This document shows, piece by piece, positions 5,916 through 12,767 of a stretch of 20,565 nucleotides of DNA. The notes beneath the pieces are model-generated. The model made no database searches, was not told the origin of the DNA, and saw nothing but the letters and a program-made list of their open reading frames with translations. Numbering within the stretch: position 1 is the first letter of the stretch; each line of letters starts with the position of its first letter. The stretch is from JAYSFC01 sp041913505 (GTDB taxonomy: Bacteria > Pseudomonadota > Gammaproteobacteria > Burkholderiales > Burkholderiaceae_C), in NCBI GenBank assembly GCA_041913505.1, contig JAYSFC010000061.1, forward strand, positions 1-20,565, in the 5' to 3' direction. The position numbers and the translations under genes are program-made.

Positions 5916-6923
5916 ATGCATCTGTCCAGCCCCACCCCCTTTCCGCAAAGCCGCCCGCGCCGCCTGCGCCGCGACGCCTTCACGCGCAACCTCGTGCGCG
6001 AGCACCGCCTGTCGGTACACGACCTGATCTACCCCGTGTTCGTGCACGAGGGCAGTCAGCGCAGCGAGGCCGTGCCCTCGATGCCCGGCGTGGAGCGCCT
6101 GAGCCTCGACCTGCTGCTGCCCGTGGCCGAGGACTGCGTGAAACTGGGCATCCCGGTGCTGGCGCTGTTCCCCTCGATCGAGGCCGCGCTCAAGACGCCC
6201 GACGGCAAGGAGGCGCTGAACCCCGACGGTCTCATCCCGCGCGTGGTGCGCGCGCTGAAAAAGGAATTCCCCGACCTCGGCGTGCTGACCGACGTGGCGC
6301 TCGACCCCTACACCAGCCACGGCCAGGACGGCGTACTCGACGAAACGGGCTACATCCTCAACGACGAGACGGTGGAAATCCTCACGGGCCAGGCCCTGAC
6401 CCACGCCGAGGCGGGCGTGGACATCGTGGCGCCCAGCGACATGATGGACGGGCGCATCGGCGCCATCCGAGAGGCCTTCGAGGTGCAGGGCCACATCCAT
6501 ACGCGCATCATGGCCTACAGCGCCAAGTACGCGAGCGCCTTCTACGGCCCCTTCCGCGACGCCGTGGGTACACGCGGCGCCCTGGGCCGCGCCGACAAGA
6601 ACGTCTACCAGATGGACCCGGGCAACACCGACGAGGCGCTGCGCGAAGTGGCGATGGACATCGCCGAAGGCGCCGACATGGTCATGGTCAAGCCCGGCAT
6701 GCCCTACCTCGACGTGGTGCGCCGCGTGAAAGACGAATTCCGCGTACCCACCTTCGCCTACCAGGTCAGCGGCGAGTACGCCATGCTCAAGGCCGCCGCC
6801 GCCAACGGCTGGCTGGACCACGATGCGGTGATGATGGAATCGCTGCTCGCCTTCAAGCGCGCGGGCGCCGACGGCGTGCTGACCTACTTCGCGCGCGACG
6901 CGGCGCGATTACTTCAAAAATAA
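5916..6923 (+). CDS. hemB: Delta-aminolevulinic acid dehydratase (porphobilinogen synthase)
   Basis: A 335-residue enzyme that condenses two 5-aminolevulinate molecules to porphobilinogen, the first common step of tetrapyrrole synthesis. Both Schiff-base lysines are present: Lys204 in YSAKYASAFYGPFRD and Lys259 in MVMVKPGMPYLD. The metal site reads DVALDPYTSHGQDG (126-139), with Asp in place of the zinc cysteines of the E. coli enzyme, marking the magnesium-dependent class typical of Pseudomonas and betaproteobacteria. The ATG at 5916 gives the family N terminus with RRLRRDAFTRNLVREHRLS. There is no Shine-Dalgarno; the bases before the ATG are CACAATTTTCCCC. A corA-family gene follows 62 nt downstream on the same strand. 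Confidence 0.97.
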   Translation: MHLSSPTPFPQSRPRRLRRDAFTRNLVREHRLSVHDLIYPVFVHEGSQRSEAVPSMPGVERLSLDLLLPVAEDCVKLGIPVLALFPSIEAALKTPDGKEALNPDGLIPRVVRALKKEFPDLGVLTDVALDPYTSHGQDGVLDETGYILNDETVEILTGQALTHAEAGVDIVAPSDMMDGRIGAIREAFEVQGHIHTRIMAYSAKYASAFYGPFRDAVGTRGALGRADKNVYQMDPGNTDEALREVAMDIAEGADMVMVKPGMPYLDVVRRVKDEFRVPTFAYQVSGEYAMLKAAAANGWLDHDAVMMESLLAFKRAGADGVLTYFARDAARLLQK

Positions 6924-6985
6924 GAGCAATCCGTACACGGCGCACAAGCACCCTAGGCCCTTTTGACGTGAAAACCGGCGACGGC

Positions 6986-8083
6986 ATGCGCGTTTTCCAC
7001 CTGCACGCGGGCGGCGTGGCCGAGCTGCCCGGCCTGCCCGAGCGGGCGCCGGCCCAGGGCTTCGTGTGGATCGCCTGCACGCGCGCCACGCTGCAGGCCC
7101 AGCTCGCCACCGTGCAGGCGGCGCTGCAGGCGCTCGCGGGCCAGCAGCTCGTGGACCTGCATGTGTCGGACCTGCTCAACGCGCAGCTGCCCTCGCACTA
7201 CGATTACACCTCGCAGTACGATCTGCTCGTGTTCCGCCGCCTCGCCACCAGCCAGGCCGCGCCGGCGCCACCCACGCGCCGCAGCGGCCCGCCCGTGCTG
7301 CGCAACATCGACACCAGCCCCGTGGGCTTCGCGCTGTTCGACCAGGTGCTGCTGTCGGTGCACCCGGGCGACTGCGCCGTGCGCGACGCCTACGCCACAC
7401 GCCTGCTCGCGGCCCAGCCCACCGACCCGCGCGAGGGCCGCCTCAGCCCCACGCCAGGCACGCGCCTTCCCACGAGCCCGGCCGACCTCATGCTGCGCGT
7501 GGCGGGTCTCATCGTGGATGGCTTCCTCGACCTGCGCCGCGAGCTCTCGCGCCAGCTCGACCACTGGCAGACCGAGCTGCTGCGCCCGCGCACGCGCTTC
7601 ACCAACTGGAGCGCCCTGCTCGACGCGCGCCTGGCGCTGCACGAGCTCGACGACGTCTGCGAGGACCAGCACACGGCCATGCAGGACTGGATCGACGCGC
7701 TCGAGACCTGGAGCCTGCCCGATGGCGCGCAGGCAGCGCGCGAGCTGGACCTGCTCAAGGTGCGCAGCCGCGACGTGCTCGAACACATCGAGCGCGTGGT
7801 GCACCATGTGCGCCGGCTCGAACAGAGCACCGAGACCGTGGTGCAGATGCATTTCAGCGTGCAGAGCCACCGCACGAACGACATCATGCGCACGCTGACG
7901 GCGCTCACCGCCGTGTTCCTGCCGCTCAACCTCATCGCGGGCATCTTCGGCATGAATTTCGAGTTCATCCCGCTCGTGCACCAGCAAAGCGGCTTCTGGT
8001 GGGCCATGGGCTCGATGACCGCAATCGCCCTTGCGCTCGTGCTGCTGTTCTGGCGCAAGCGCTACCTCGCGCGCACGAGATAG
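6986..8083 (+). CDS. CorA-family divalent cation transporter
   Basis: A 365-residue inner-membrane channel protein. The C terminus carries the CorA signature Gly-Met-Asn at 322-324 within LIAGIFGMNF, between two transmembrane helices. The second helix ends in the basic tail WRKRYLARTR. The long N-terminal part is soluble and mostly helical, as in the CorA funnel, including a long helix near SRDVLEHIERVVHHVRRLEQ. The usual MPEL-type loop after GMN is replaced by EFIPLVHQQS, so cation selectivity (Mg, Co, Ni or Zn as in ZntB) cannot be assigned. The ATG at 6986 is chosen; GTG at 6968 is in frame and possible. No clear ribosome-binding site supports either. It could be co-transcribed with hemB. 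Confidence 0.9.
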   Translation: MRVFHLHAGGVAELPGLPERAPAQGFVWIACTRATLQAQLATVQAALQALAGQQLVDLHVSDLLNAQLPSHYDYTSQYDLLVFRRLATSQAAPAPPTRRSGPPVLRNIDTSPVGFALFDQVLLSVHPGDCAVRDAYATRLLAAQPTDPREGRLSPTPGTRLPTSPADLMLRVAGLIVDGFLDLRRELSRQLDHWQTELLRPRTRFTNWSALLDARLALHELDDVCEDQHTAMQDWIDALETWSLPDGAQAARELDLLKVRSRDVLEHIERVVHHVRRLEQSTETVVQMHFSVQSHRTNDIMRTLTALTAVFLPLNLIAGIFGMNFEFIPLVHQQSGFWWAMGSMTAIALALVLLFWRKRYLARTR

Positions 8084-8090
8084 AGCACAT

Positions 8091-8151
8091 CCCCCTGAGC
8101 GGCTGCGCCGCTTCCCCCTTCTCTCTACGCGCTGCGCGCCAGGGAAGGGGG
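8091..8151 (+). repeat. GC-rich intergenic repeat after corA, CCCCCTGAG family copy 2
   Basis: CCCCCTGAG (8091-8099) is followed by hairpin AGCGGC-TGC-GCCGCT. A larger hairpin then pairs CCCCCTT (8114-8120) with AAGGGGG (8145-8151) around an inner CGCGCTGCGCGC. Block order matches the copy after hemJ. It begins 7 nt after the corA stop, in gene orientation. The remaining intergenic sequence to 8225 is GC-rich and probably part of the same element; I see no gene in it. Confidence 0.65.
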
Positions 8152-8225
8152 ACAACGCCAGTGGCCTGGCGAAGCCCGTTCCACGGCGTTTGCTGGCACG
8201 GGGAGGGAGCGCCAGTTTCCAACCA

Positions 8226-8876
8226 TCAGACGAACGGCGCTGCCAGCCCCTCGTTGGCCAACACGCGCTGCACGGCCGGGCGCGCGAGCATGCGTTGCAG
8301 GTACGGCCCCAGGTGGGGCCGCGCGCGGGCCGGAGCGCTTGCGAAGCGGCGCGTCCAGCGGCACAGCGTGAACACATAGGCATCGAGCGCGCTGTAGTCC
8401 GCGCCCAGGAACCAGGGCCCGCCGTGGCGCGCGAGCTCGGCGTCGAGCTGGTCGAGCAGGCCGCCGATGCGCCGCTCTGCGTGGCGCTGGAGTTCGGCCG
8501 CGCCCGCCGCATGGCCCTCGTCCATCCAGCGCTCGGGGTAGAAGTAGACGATCAGCGCACTCTGCAGCGTGTTCGTGAGCCACATGAGCCACTGGTAGAA
8601 GCGCGCGCGCTCCGCGCTGGCCAGCGGCGGCGCCAGCCCCGCGCCGGCATGGGTGTCGCACAGGTGCAGGCAGATCGCGGCGGTTTCATAGACCACGAGA
8701 TCGCCGTCGGTGAGCACGGGGATCAGCCCATTGGGGTTGAGCCGCAGGTATTCGGGCGCCTTGTGCGCCCCTTGCGCGCGGTCCACGAGCACGCGCTCGT
8801 AAGGCGCGCCCAGCTCCTCGAGCAGGATGTGGGGCACCATCGCGGCGGTGCTGGGGTAGTAGTGCAGTTGGATCAT
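8226..8876 (-). CDS. Glutathione S-transferase family protein
   Basis: A 216-residue cytosolic protein with the two GST domains. The N-terminal thioredoxin-fold domain (about 1-77) has the glutathione-binding segment NPNGLIPVL with the cis-proline at 53, and ETAAI (64-68) in place of the common ESxAI. Ser9/Thr10 occupy the catalytic-residue region. The all-helical C-terminal domain (about 90-216) contains the folding motif GADYSALDAYVF (158-169) with the N-capping Asp165. It would conjugate or remove glutathione from electrophiles; the substrate is unknown. The ATG at 8876 lies only 4 nt from an interspersed repeat, with no Shine-Dalgarno. The dienelactone hydrolase gene lies 65 nt upstream on the same strand. 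Confidence 0.92.
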   Translation of the reverse strand: MIQLHYYPSTAAMVPHILLEELGAPYERVLVDRAQGAHKAPEYLRLNPNGLIPVLTDGDLVVYETAAICLHLCDTHAGAGLAPPLASAERARFYQWLMWLTNTLQSALIVYFYPERWMDEGHAAGAAELQRHAERRIGGLLDQLDAELARHGGPWFLGADYSALDAYVFTLCRWTRRFASAPARARPHLGPYLQRMLARPAVQRVLANEGLAAPFV

Positions 8877-8880
8877 GGGA

Positions 8881-8935
8881 CTATCAAAAATATAGCTACT
8901 AACGGCCGGCCCATAAGCACCTGCCGCCCAAAAGG
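8881..8935 (+). repeat. Interspersed intergenic repeat, copy B (CTATC-N8-AGCT-N17-AAGCAC)
   Basis: CTATC (8881-8885), 8 nt, AGCT (8894-8897), 17 nt, AAGCAC (8915-8920), then GCCGCCCAAAAGG. Identical block spacing to the copy at 3504-3543. It fills nearly the whole gap between the GST start codon (8876) and the stop of the dienelactone hydrolase (8942). The CTATCAAAAATATAGCT end is close to the form I remember from Comamonadaceae intergenic repeats. Confidence 0.75.
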
Positions 8936-8941
8936 CCGAAA

Positions 8942-9631
8942 TCAGCCGATGTGCTTGCCGAAGAAGGCCAGCGTGCGGTCGCGCGCGGCCATGGCGGCGG
9001 GCTCGTCGTAGGCGCCGCGCTGGTCGCAGTTGAAGCCGTGCTCGGCCTCATAGACGTGCACGCCCACCTCGGGGTGGGCGCGCGCGAAGGCCTGCACGCC
9101 GTCGAGCGCGATGTGCGCGTCGTGCCGGCCGAAGTGCGCGATCACCGGGCAGCGCGGCACGCGCGCCGCCTCTTCGCCCACGGTCATGCCCCCGCCGTAG
9201 TAGCAGGCGGCTGCCGCAACCCCCTCGAGCGCGCAGGCCGCGCGCCAGGCCATGAGGCCCCCCCAGCAAAAGCCCACCATGCCGACCTTGCCGCCGCTGC
9301 GCCGCGCCGCTTCGGCCACGGCCGCCTGCACGTCGGGCAGCAGGCCCGGGGGCGGCAGCGCCTCGGCGCGCGCCTTGAGCGCCCGGCCCAGCGTCCCATC
9401 CTGCGCGCTGTAGCCCAGGTCCACGCCGGGCTGCAGGCGCGCGAACAAATCGGGCGCAACGGCCACGTAGCCGCGCGCGGCGAGCCGGTCGGCCACGGCG
9501 CGGATGTGCGCGTTCACGCCAAAGATCTCCTGCAGCACCACCACGCCGCCGCGCACGGGCCCCTCGGGCACGGCCACCCAGGCCCGCACCGCCACGCCGT
9601 CGGCCGGCGCCAGATCCACGAAATCGCCCAT
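8942..9631 (-). CDS. Dienelactone hydrolase family protein
   Basis: A 229-residue cytoplasmic alpha/beta hydrolase. Catalytic residues are all visible: Cys122 in GFCWGG, Asp171 in GRHDAH and His198 in EAEHGFNC, with Glu35 of QEIFGVN, the residue that activates the cysteine in classical dienelactone hydrolases. Family members hydrolyse dienelactones to maleylacetate or act on related esters and lactones. With no chlorocatechol genes nearby, the true substrate is open. The start at 9631 is set by a strong GGGGAGG 8 nt upstream; ATGs at 9670, 9706 and 9742 are in frame but lack that support. It diverges from an SDR gene across 58 bp. Confidence 0.94.
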   Translation of the reverse strand: MGDFVDLAPADGVAVRAWVAVPEGPVRGGVVVLQEIFGVNAHIRAVADRLAARGYVAVAPDLFARLQPGVDLGYSAQDGTLGRALKARAEALPPPGLLPDVQAAVAEAARRSGGKVGMVGFCWGGLMAWRAACALEGVAAAACYYGGGMTVGEEAARVPRCPVIAHFGRHDAHIALDGVQAFARAHPEVGVHVYEAEHGFNCDQRGAYDEPAAMAARDRTLAFFGKHIG

Positions 9632-9652
9632 GGCAAAGACCTCCCCAAGTGG

Positions 9653-9681
9653 TGCTGTAATGCCAGACATTCTCACAGGAG
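9653..9681 (+). promoter_or_regulatory. Extended -10 promoter and Shine-Dalgarno that set the SDR start
   Basis: TGC directly followed by TGTAAT (9653-9661) forms an extended -10 with five of six consensus bases. No good -35 is seen. A start near 9668 would give a leader of about 22 nt. AGGAG (9677-9681) sits 8 nt before TTG at 9690, which identifies that codon as the initiator rather than the in-frame ATG at 9660, which would lie upstream of the predicted transcription start. Confidence 0.6.
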
Positions 9682-9689
9682 ACGCCGTT

Positions 9690-10436
9690 TTGACCAAAGT
9701 AGCCATCGTGACCGGCGCCAGCCGGGGTATCGGCGCCGCCACCGCGCTGCTGGCGGCCCGCCAGGGCTGGGCCGTGGCCGTGAACTACGCGCACCGCGCC
9801 GATGCGGCCGACGCCGTGGTGCGCCAGATCCGCGAAATGGGCGGCCAGGCCCTGGCCGTGCGCGGCGACGTGGCCGTGGAGTCCGACGTGGTCGCGCTGT
9901 TCGAGACCGTGGACCGCGAGCTCGGCCGCATCACGGCCCTGGTGAACAACGCGGGCGTGGTGGACCGCCCCGCGCGCGTGGACGCCATGGACGGCGCGCG
10001 CCTGCGCCGCATGTTCGACATCAACGTGCTTGGCAGCTTCTACTGCGCGCGCGAGGCCGTGCGCCGCATGAGTACACGCCATGGCGGCGCGGGCGGCAGC
10101 ATCGTCAACGTGTCGAGCGCCGCCGCACGGCTGGGCGCCGCGGGCCAGTACGTGGATTACGCGGCGGCCAAGGGTGCCGTCGACACGTTGACCATTGGCC
10201 TGGCGCGCGAGGTGGCGGCCGAGGGCATCCGCGTGAACGCCGTGCGCCCGGGCCTCATCGAGACCGAGATCCACGCGAGCGGCGGCCTGCCCGACCGCGT
10301 GCGCGACCTGGCGCACCAGGTGCCCATGGGCCGCGGCGGCACGGCCGAGGAAGTGGCCGAAGCCATCGTGTGGCTCATGTCCGACGCCTCGCCCTACACC
10401 ACGATGACGCTCATGGAAGTTTCGGGCGGAAGGTAA
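9690..10436 (+). CDS. SDR family NAD(P)-dependent oxidoreductase
   Basis: A 248-residue classical short-chain dehydrogenase. The cofactor motif TGASRGIG is at residues 8-15, NNAG at 86-89, and the catalytic serine is in VSSAAARLG (142-143). The active-site pair is Tyr157 and Lys161 in DYAAAKG. RPGLIETEIHASG follows, as in many glucose/3-oxoacyl reductase-like SDRs. It resembles the YgfF-type group; the substrate is unknown. Initiation at TTG 9690 is inferred from the AGGAG 8 nt upstream. The stop overlaps the ribosome-binding site of the marC-like gene, whose ATG comes 4 nt after the stop, so the two are probably translated from one message. Confidence 0.92.
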   Translation: MTKVAIVTGASRGIGAATALLAARQGWAVAVNYAHRADAADAVVRQIREMGGQALAVRGDVAVESDVVALFETVDRELGRITALVNNAGVVDRPARVDAMDGARLRRMFDINVLGSFYCAREAVRRMSTRHGGAGGSIVNVSSAAARLGAAGQYVDYAAAKGAVDTLTIGLAREVAAEGIRVNAVRPGLIETEIHASGGLPDRVRDLAHQVPMGRGGTAEEVAEAIVWLMSDASPYTTMTLMEVSGGR

Positions 10437-10440
10437 AGCC

Positions 10441-11076
10441 ATGGATTTGAAGCCCCTCATCACCCTGCTGGCCATCGTGAACCCGCTGGCCATCGTGCCC
10501 TTCTTCATCCACTACACCGAGGGCTTCTCGCCCGCGCAGCGCCGCCGCACCATCCAGGTGGCGGCGTTCAGCGCGTTCTGCGTGATCGCGGCCTGCGCGC
10601 TGCTGGGGCTGCAGATCCTCGACTTCTTCAACATCTCGCTGCAGAGTTTCCAGGTGGGTGGCGGCATGCTGCTGCTCATCAGCGCGATGAACATGCTCAA
10701 CGCCCAGCCCGCCGAGGCCAAGCCCCACACCAACGACCTGGAGGAAGGCGCCGAGAAGGCCGCCGCGGGCTCGAGCATCGCCGTGGTGCCGCTCACCATT
10801 CCGCTGCTCACGGGGCCTGCCAGCATGTCCACCGTGGTGATCTATGCCGACCGCGCTCACAACTTCTGGCAGCACGCCGCGCTCATCGGCTACGGCGTGG
10901 TGATCGGGCTGGCCACGGCGCTGTGCTTCTCGCTGGCCGACCCTATCGCGCGCGTGCTGGGCAAGACCGGCATCAACGTGATGACGCGCCTCATGGGCCT
11001 GATCCTCGCGGCGCTGGCCGTGGAGGTGATGGCCGACGGCCTGGGCAAGCTGTTCCCCGTGCTCGTGGCGCGCTGA
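10441..11076 (+). CDS. MarC family integral membrane protein (UPF0056)
   Basis: A 211-residue inner-membrane protein with about six transmembrane helices. The N terminus contains LITLLAIVNPLAIVPFFI. The conserved inter-helix segment VVPLTIPLLTGPASMSTVV (about 119-137) and the C-terminal INVMTRLMGLILAALAVEVM are MarC hallmarks. MarC proteins were once linked to multiple antibiotic resistance but that role has not held up; the function is unknown, possibly transport. GGAAGG within the last codons of the SDR gene is the ribosome-binding site. It converges on a diguanylate cyclase gene, with a hairpin between the two stops. Confidence 0.93.
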   Translation: MDLKPLITLLAIVNPLAIVPFFIHYTEGFSPAQRRRTIQVAAFSAFCVIAACALLGLQILDFFNISLQSFQVGGGMLLLISAMNMLNAQPAEAKPHTNDLEEGAEKAAAGSSIAVVPLTIPLLTGPASMSTVVIYADRAHNFWQHAALIGYGVVIGLATALCFSLADPIARVLGKTGINVMTRLMGLILAALAVEVMADGLGKLFPVLVAR

Positions 11077-11101
11077 GCCACGCCACAGCGGGGCGCCACG
11101 G

Positions 11102-11121
11102 GCCAGGGCTCGCCCCCTGGC
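11102..11121. terminator. Hairpin between convergent genes
   Basis: GCCAGGG (11102-11108), a 6-nt loop, CCCTGGC (11115-11121), lying in the 45-bp gap between the converging marC-like gene and the diguanylate cyclase. There is no U tract, so efficiency as an intrinsic terminator is doubtful, but the position suits a bidirectional stop. Confidence 0.4.
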
Positions 11122-12054
11122 TCAGGCCTGCGCGTCCACGATGCGGTTGCGCCCGCCGTGCTTGGCCCGGTAGAGGCGCCGATCCACGTCCTCCAGAAAG
11201 CGCACGGGGTCGTCCTGCTCGCCGGGGATGATGGTGCCGGCCCCGATGCTCACCGTGAGCAGTTGGCTGATCGGCGACGCGCCATGCGCGATCTGCGCCT
11301 TGAACACCGCCTGCCGGCAGTGCTCGGCCACCGTGCGCGCGGCGTGCGCATCGCTCGCGGGCAGCAGCAGCACGAACTCCTCACCGCCGTAGCGTGCCAG
11401 GAAGTCGCGCGGCCGGTGCATGGCGCTGCTGAGCGCCTGGGCCACGCGCTTGAGGCACTCGTCGCCTTCGACGTGGCCGTACGCGTCGTTGAAGCGCTTG
11501 AAGAAATCGACGTCGAAGAGCAGCAGCGACAGCGGCTGCACATCGCGCCGCGCGTTCTGCCATTCGCTGTCGAATACGGCATCGAACTTGCGGCGGTTGT
11601 TCACGCCCGTGAGCCCGTCGCGGAACGACAGATCCTCCAGCTCCTGCTGCAGGCTCAGCAGTTTTTCTTCGCTCTGCTTGCGCTCGGTGATGTCGAACAT
11701 GAAGCCCACGAGCGCCACCACATTGCCCTGCAGGTCGCGCACCACGTGCACCACGTCGCGGATCCACACGTAGTCGCCCCGCGTGGTGAGCGCACGATAG
11801 TCGGCCTCATGGTCCACGCCCGACTGCGACTGCGAGATGCAGAAGTTGACCACGCGGTCGCGGTCGTCAGGGTGCATGCGGTCAGCCCAGTCCTGCACCG
11901 TGACCCAGCTCGTGGGCGCCCAGCCCAGCAGGCTCTCGATCTGCGGGCCAATGTAGGCGAAGGTGGCTGTGGCCCAGTCGATCTTCCAGGGAATGGCGCG
12001 CGTGGACTCCAGCAGGGTGCGGTACAGCGCGCTTTCGGGTTCGGAGTGGCTCAT
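11122..12054 (-). CDS. PAS-GGDEF diguanylate cyclase
   Basis: A 310-residue soluble signalling protein. Residues about 15-125 form a PAS fold with PAC end (YIGPQIESLLGW, MHPDDRDRV, GDYVWIRDVVHVVRD, GFMFDITERKQSE). A short coiled linker follows (126-142), then a GGDEF domain (143-310) starting at DLSFRDGLTGVNNRRKFD. The active-site loop is GGEEF at 223-227. The inhibitory site RxxD is intact as R214-P-R-D217, five residues before GGEEF. The enzyme should therefore make cyclic di-GMP from two GTP and be product-inhibited. No EAL domain or membrane segment is present, so the input is a cytoplasmic PAS signal. The ATG at 12054 is preferred over 12087, but neither has a good ribosome-binding site. 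Confidence 0.94.
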   Translation of the reverse strand: MSHSEPESALYRTLLESTRAIPWKIDWATATFAYIGPQIESLLGWAPTSWVTVQDWADRMHPDDRDRVVNFCISQSQSGVDHEADYRALTTRGDYVWIRDVVHVVRDLQGNVVALVGFMFDITERKQSEEKLLSLQQELEDLSFRDGLTGVNNRRKFDAVFDSEWQNARRDVQPLSLLLFDVDFFKRFNDAYGHVEGDECLKRVAQALSSAMHRPRDFLARYGGEEFVLLLPASDAHAARTVAEHCRQAVFKAQIAHGASPISQLLTVSIGAGTIIPGEQDDPVRFLEDVDRRLYRAKHGGRNRIVDAQA

Positions 12055-12155
12055 GGTGCTGCGGGGCAAGGCCGGGAATGGGGGCAAGCATAACGCGCGC
12101 TGCAGCCCCGCACAGGCGTGCTACATATACCCGTGCTGTCTTGCATGGAAGCCCG

Positions 12156-12767
12156 ATGGACGATCCCGCGCTCACCTTCCCCAGCCAGGAAGCCTGGGAG
12201 GCCTGGCTGGCTGCCCATGGAGACGCCGTGCCCGGTGTCTGGCTGCGCATCGCCAAGGCGTCGGCCCCGGTGCCCACGCTGTCGTATGCGCAGGCACTCG
12301 ACACCGCGCTCTGCCATGGGTGGATCGATGGGCAGAAGCGGGCCGAGAACGCGCACTACTGGCTGCAGCGCTTCACGCCCCGTGCGGCCCAGAGCCTCTG
12401 GTCCCAGCGCAACAAGGCAAAGGCCGAGGCGCTGATCCGCGCAGGAAAGATGCGTCCCGCAGGGCTGCGCGAGGTGGAGCGGGCCCAGCGCGACGGGCGC
12501 TGGGATGCTGCCTACGCGCCAGCCAGCACCGCCGCCGTGCCCGACGACCTGCAGCAGGCCCTGGATGGCAACCCCCAGGCCCGGCAGTTCTTTGCCACCC
12601 TCAGCCGCCAGAACCGCTACGCCATCCTGTTCAGAATTCAGAACGCCAGGAAGGCCGAAACGCGGGCCCGGAAGATTGCCCAGTTCATCGCCATGCTGAA
12701 CCGCGGCGAAACGCTCCATCCCCAGGACAGCCCGCCGGCGCCGCTCAGGTCACGGGCGCGGGATTGA
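12156..12767 (+). CDS. YdeI/OmdA family protein
   Basis: A 203-residue protein with the family pattern FPSQEAWEAWLAAHG, GVWLRIAKAS, YAQALDTALCHGWIDGQ, TPRAAQSLWSQRNKAKAEAL and a basic C-terminal segment ARKAETRARKIAQFIAML. Homologues are annotated as YdeI/OmpD-associated or bacteriocin-protection proteins; the biochemical role is unknown. No signal peptide or membrane helix is seen. The ATG at 12156 has GGAAG 4 nt upstream, rather close; an upstream ATG at 12078 would add 26 residues without family support. The last 23 bp overlap the 3' end of garD on the opposite strand. It diverges from the diguanylate cyclase gene across a 101-bp gap in which I find no convincing promoter. Confidence 0.88.
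   Translation: MDDPALTFPSQEAWEAWLAAHGDAVPGVWLRIAKASAPVPTLSYAQALDTALCHGWIDGQKRAENAHYWLQRFTPRAAQSLWSQRNKAKAEALIRAGKMRPAGLREVERAQRDGRWDAAYAPASTAAVPDDLQQALDGNPQARQFFATLSRQNRYAILFRIQNARKAETRARKIAQFIAMLNRGETLHPQDSPPAPLRSRARD

Noticed and set aside
5216..5989. HemJ extended to 257 residues from an upstream ATG
   Set aside because: The extension reads through the putative sRNA, its terminator and the hemB start. The conserved HemJ N terminus begins at the ATG at 5644.
5768..8083. CorA protein extended upstream to 771 residues
   Set aside because: The extra sequence is an alternative frame of hemB; the real protein begins near 6986.
8942..9742. Dienelactone hydrolase start at 9742 (266 residues)
   Set aside because: It would overlap the divergent SDR coding region, and the strong GGGGAGG points to the ATG at 9631.
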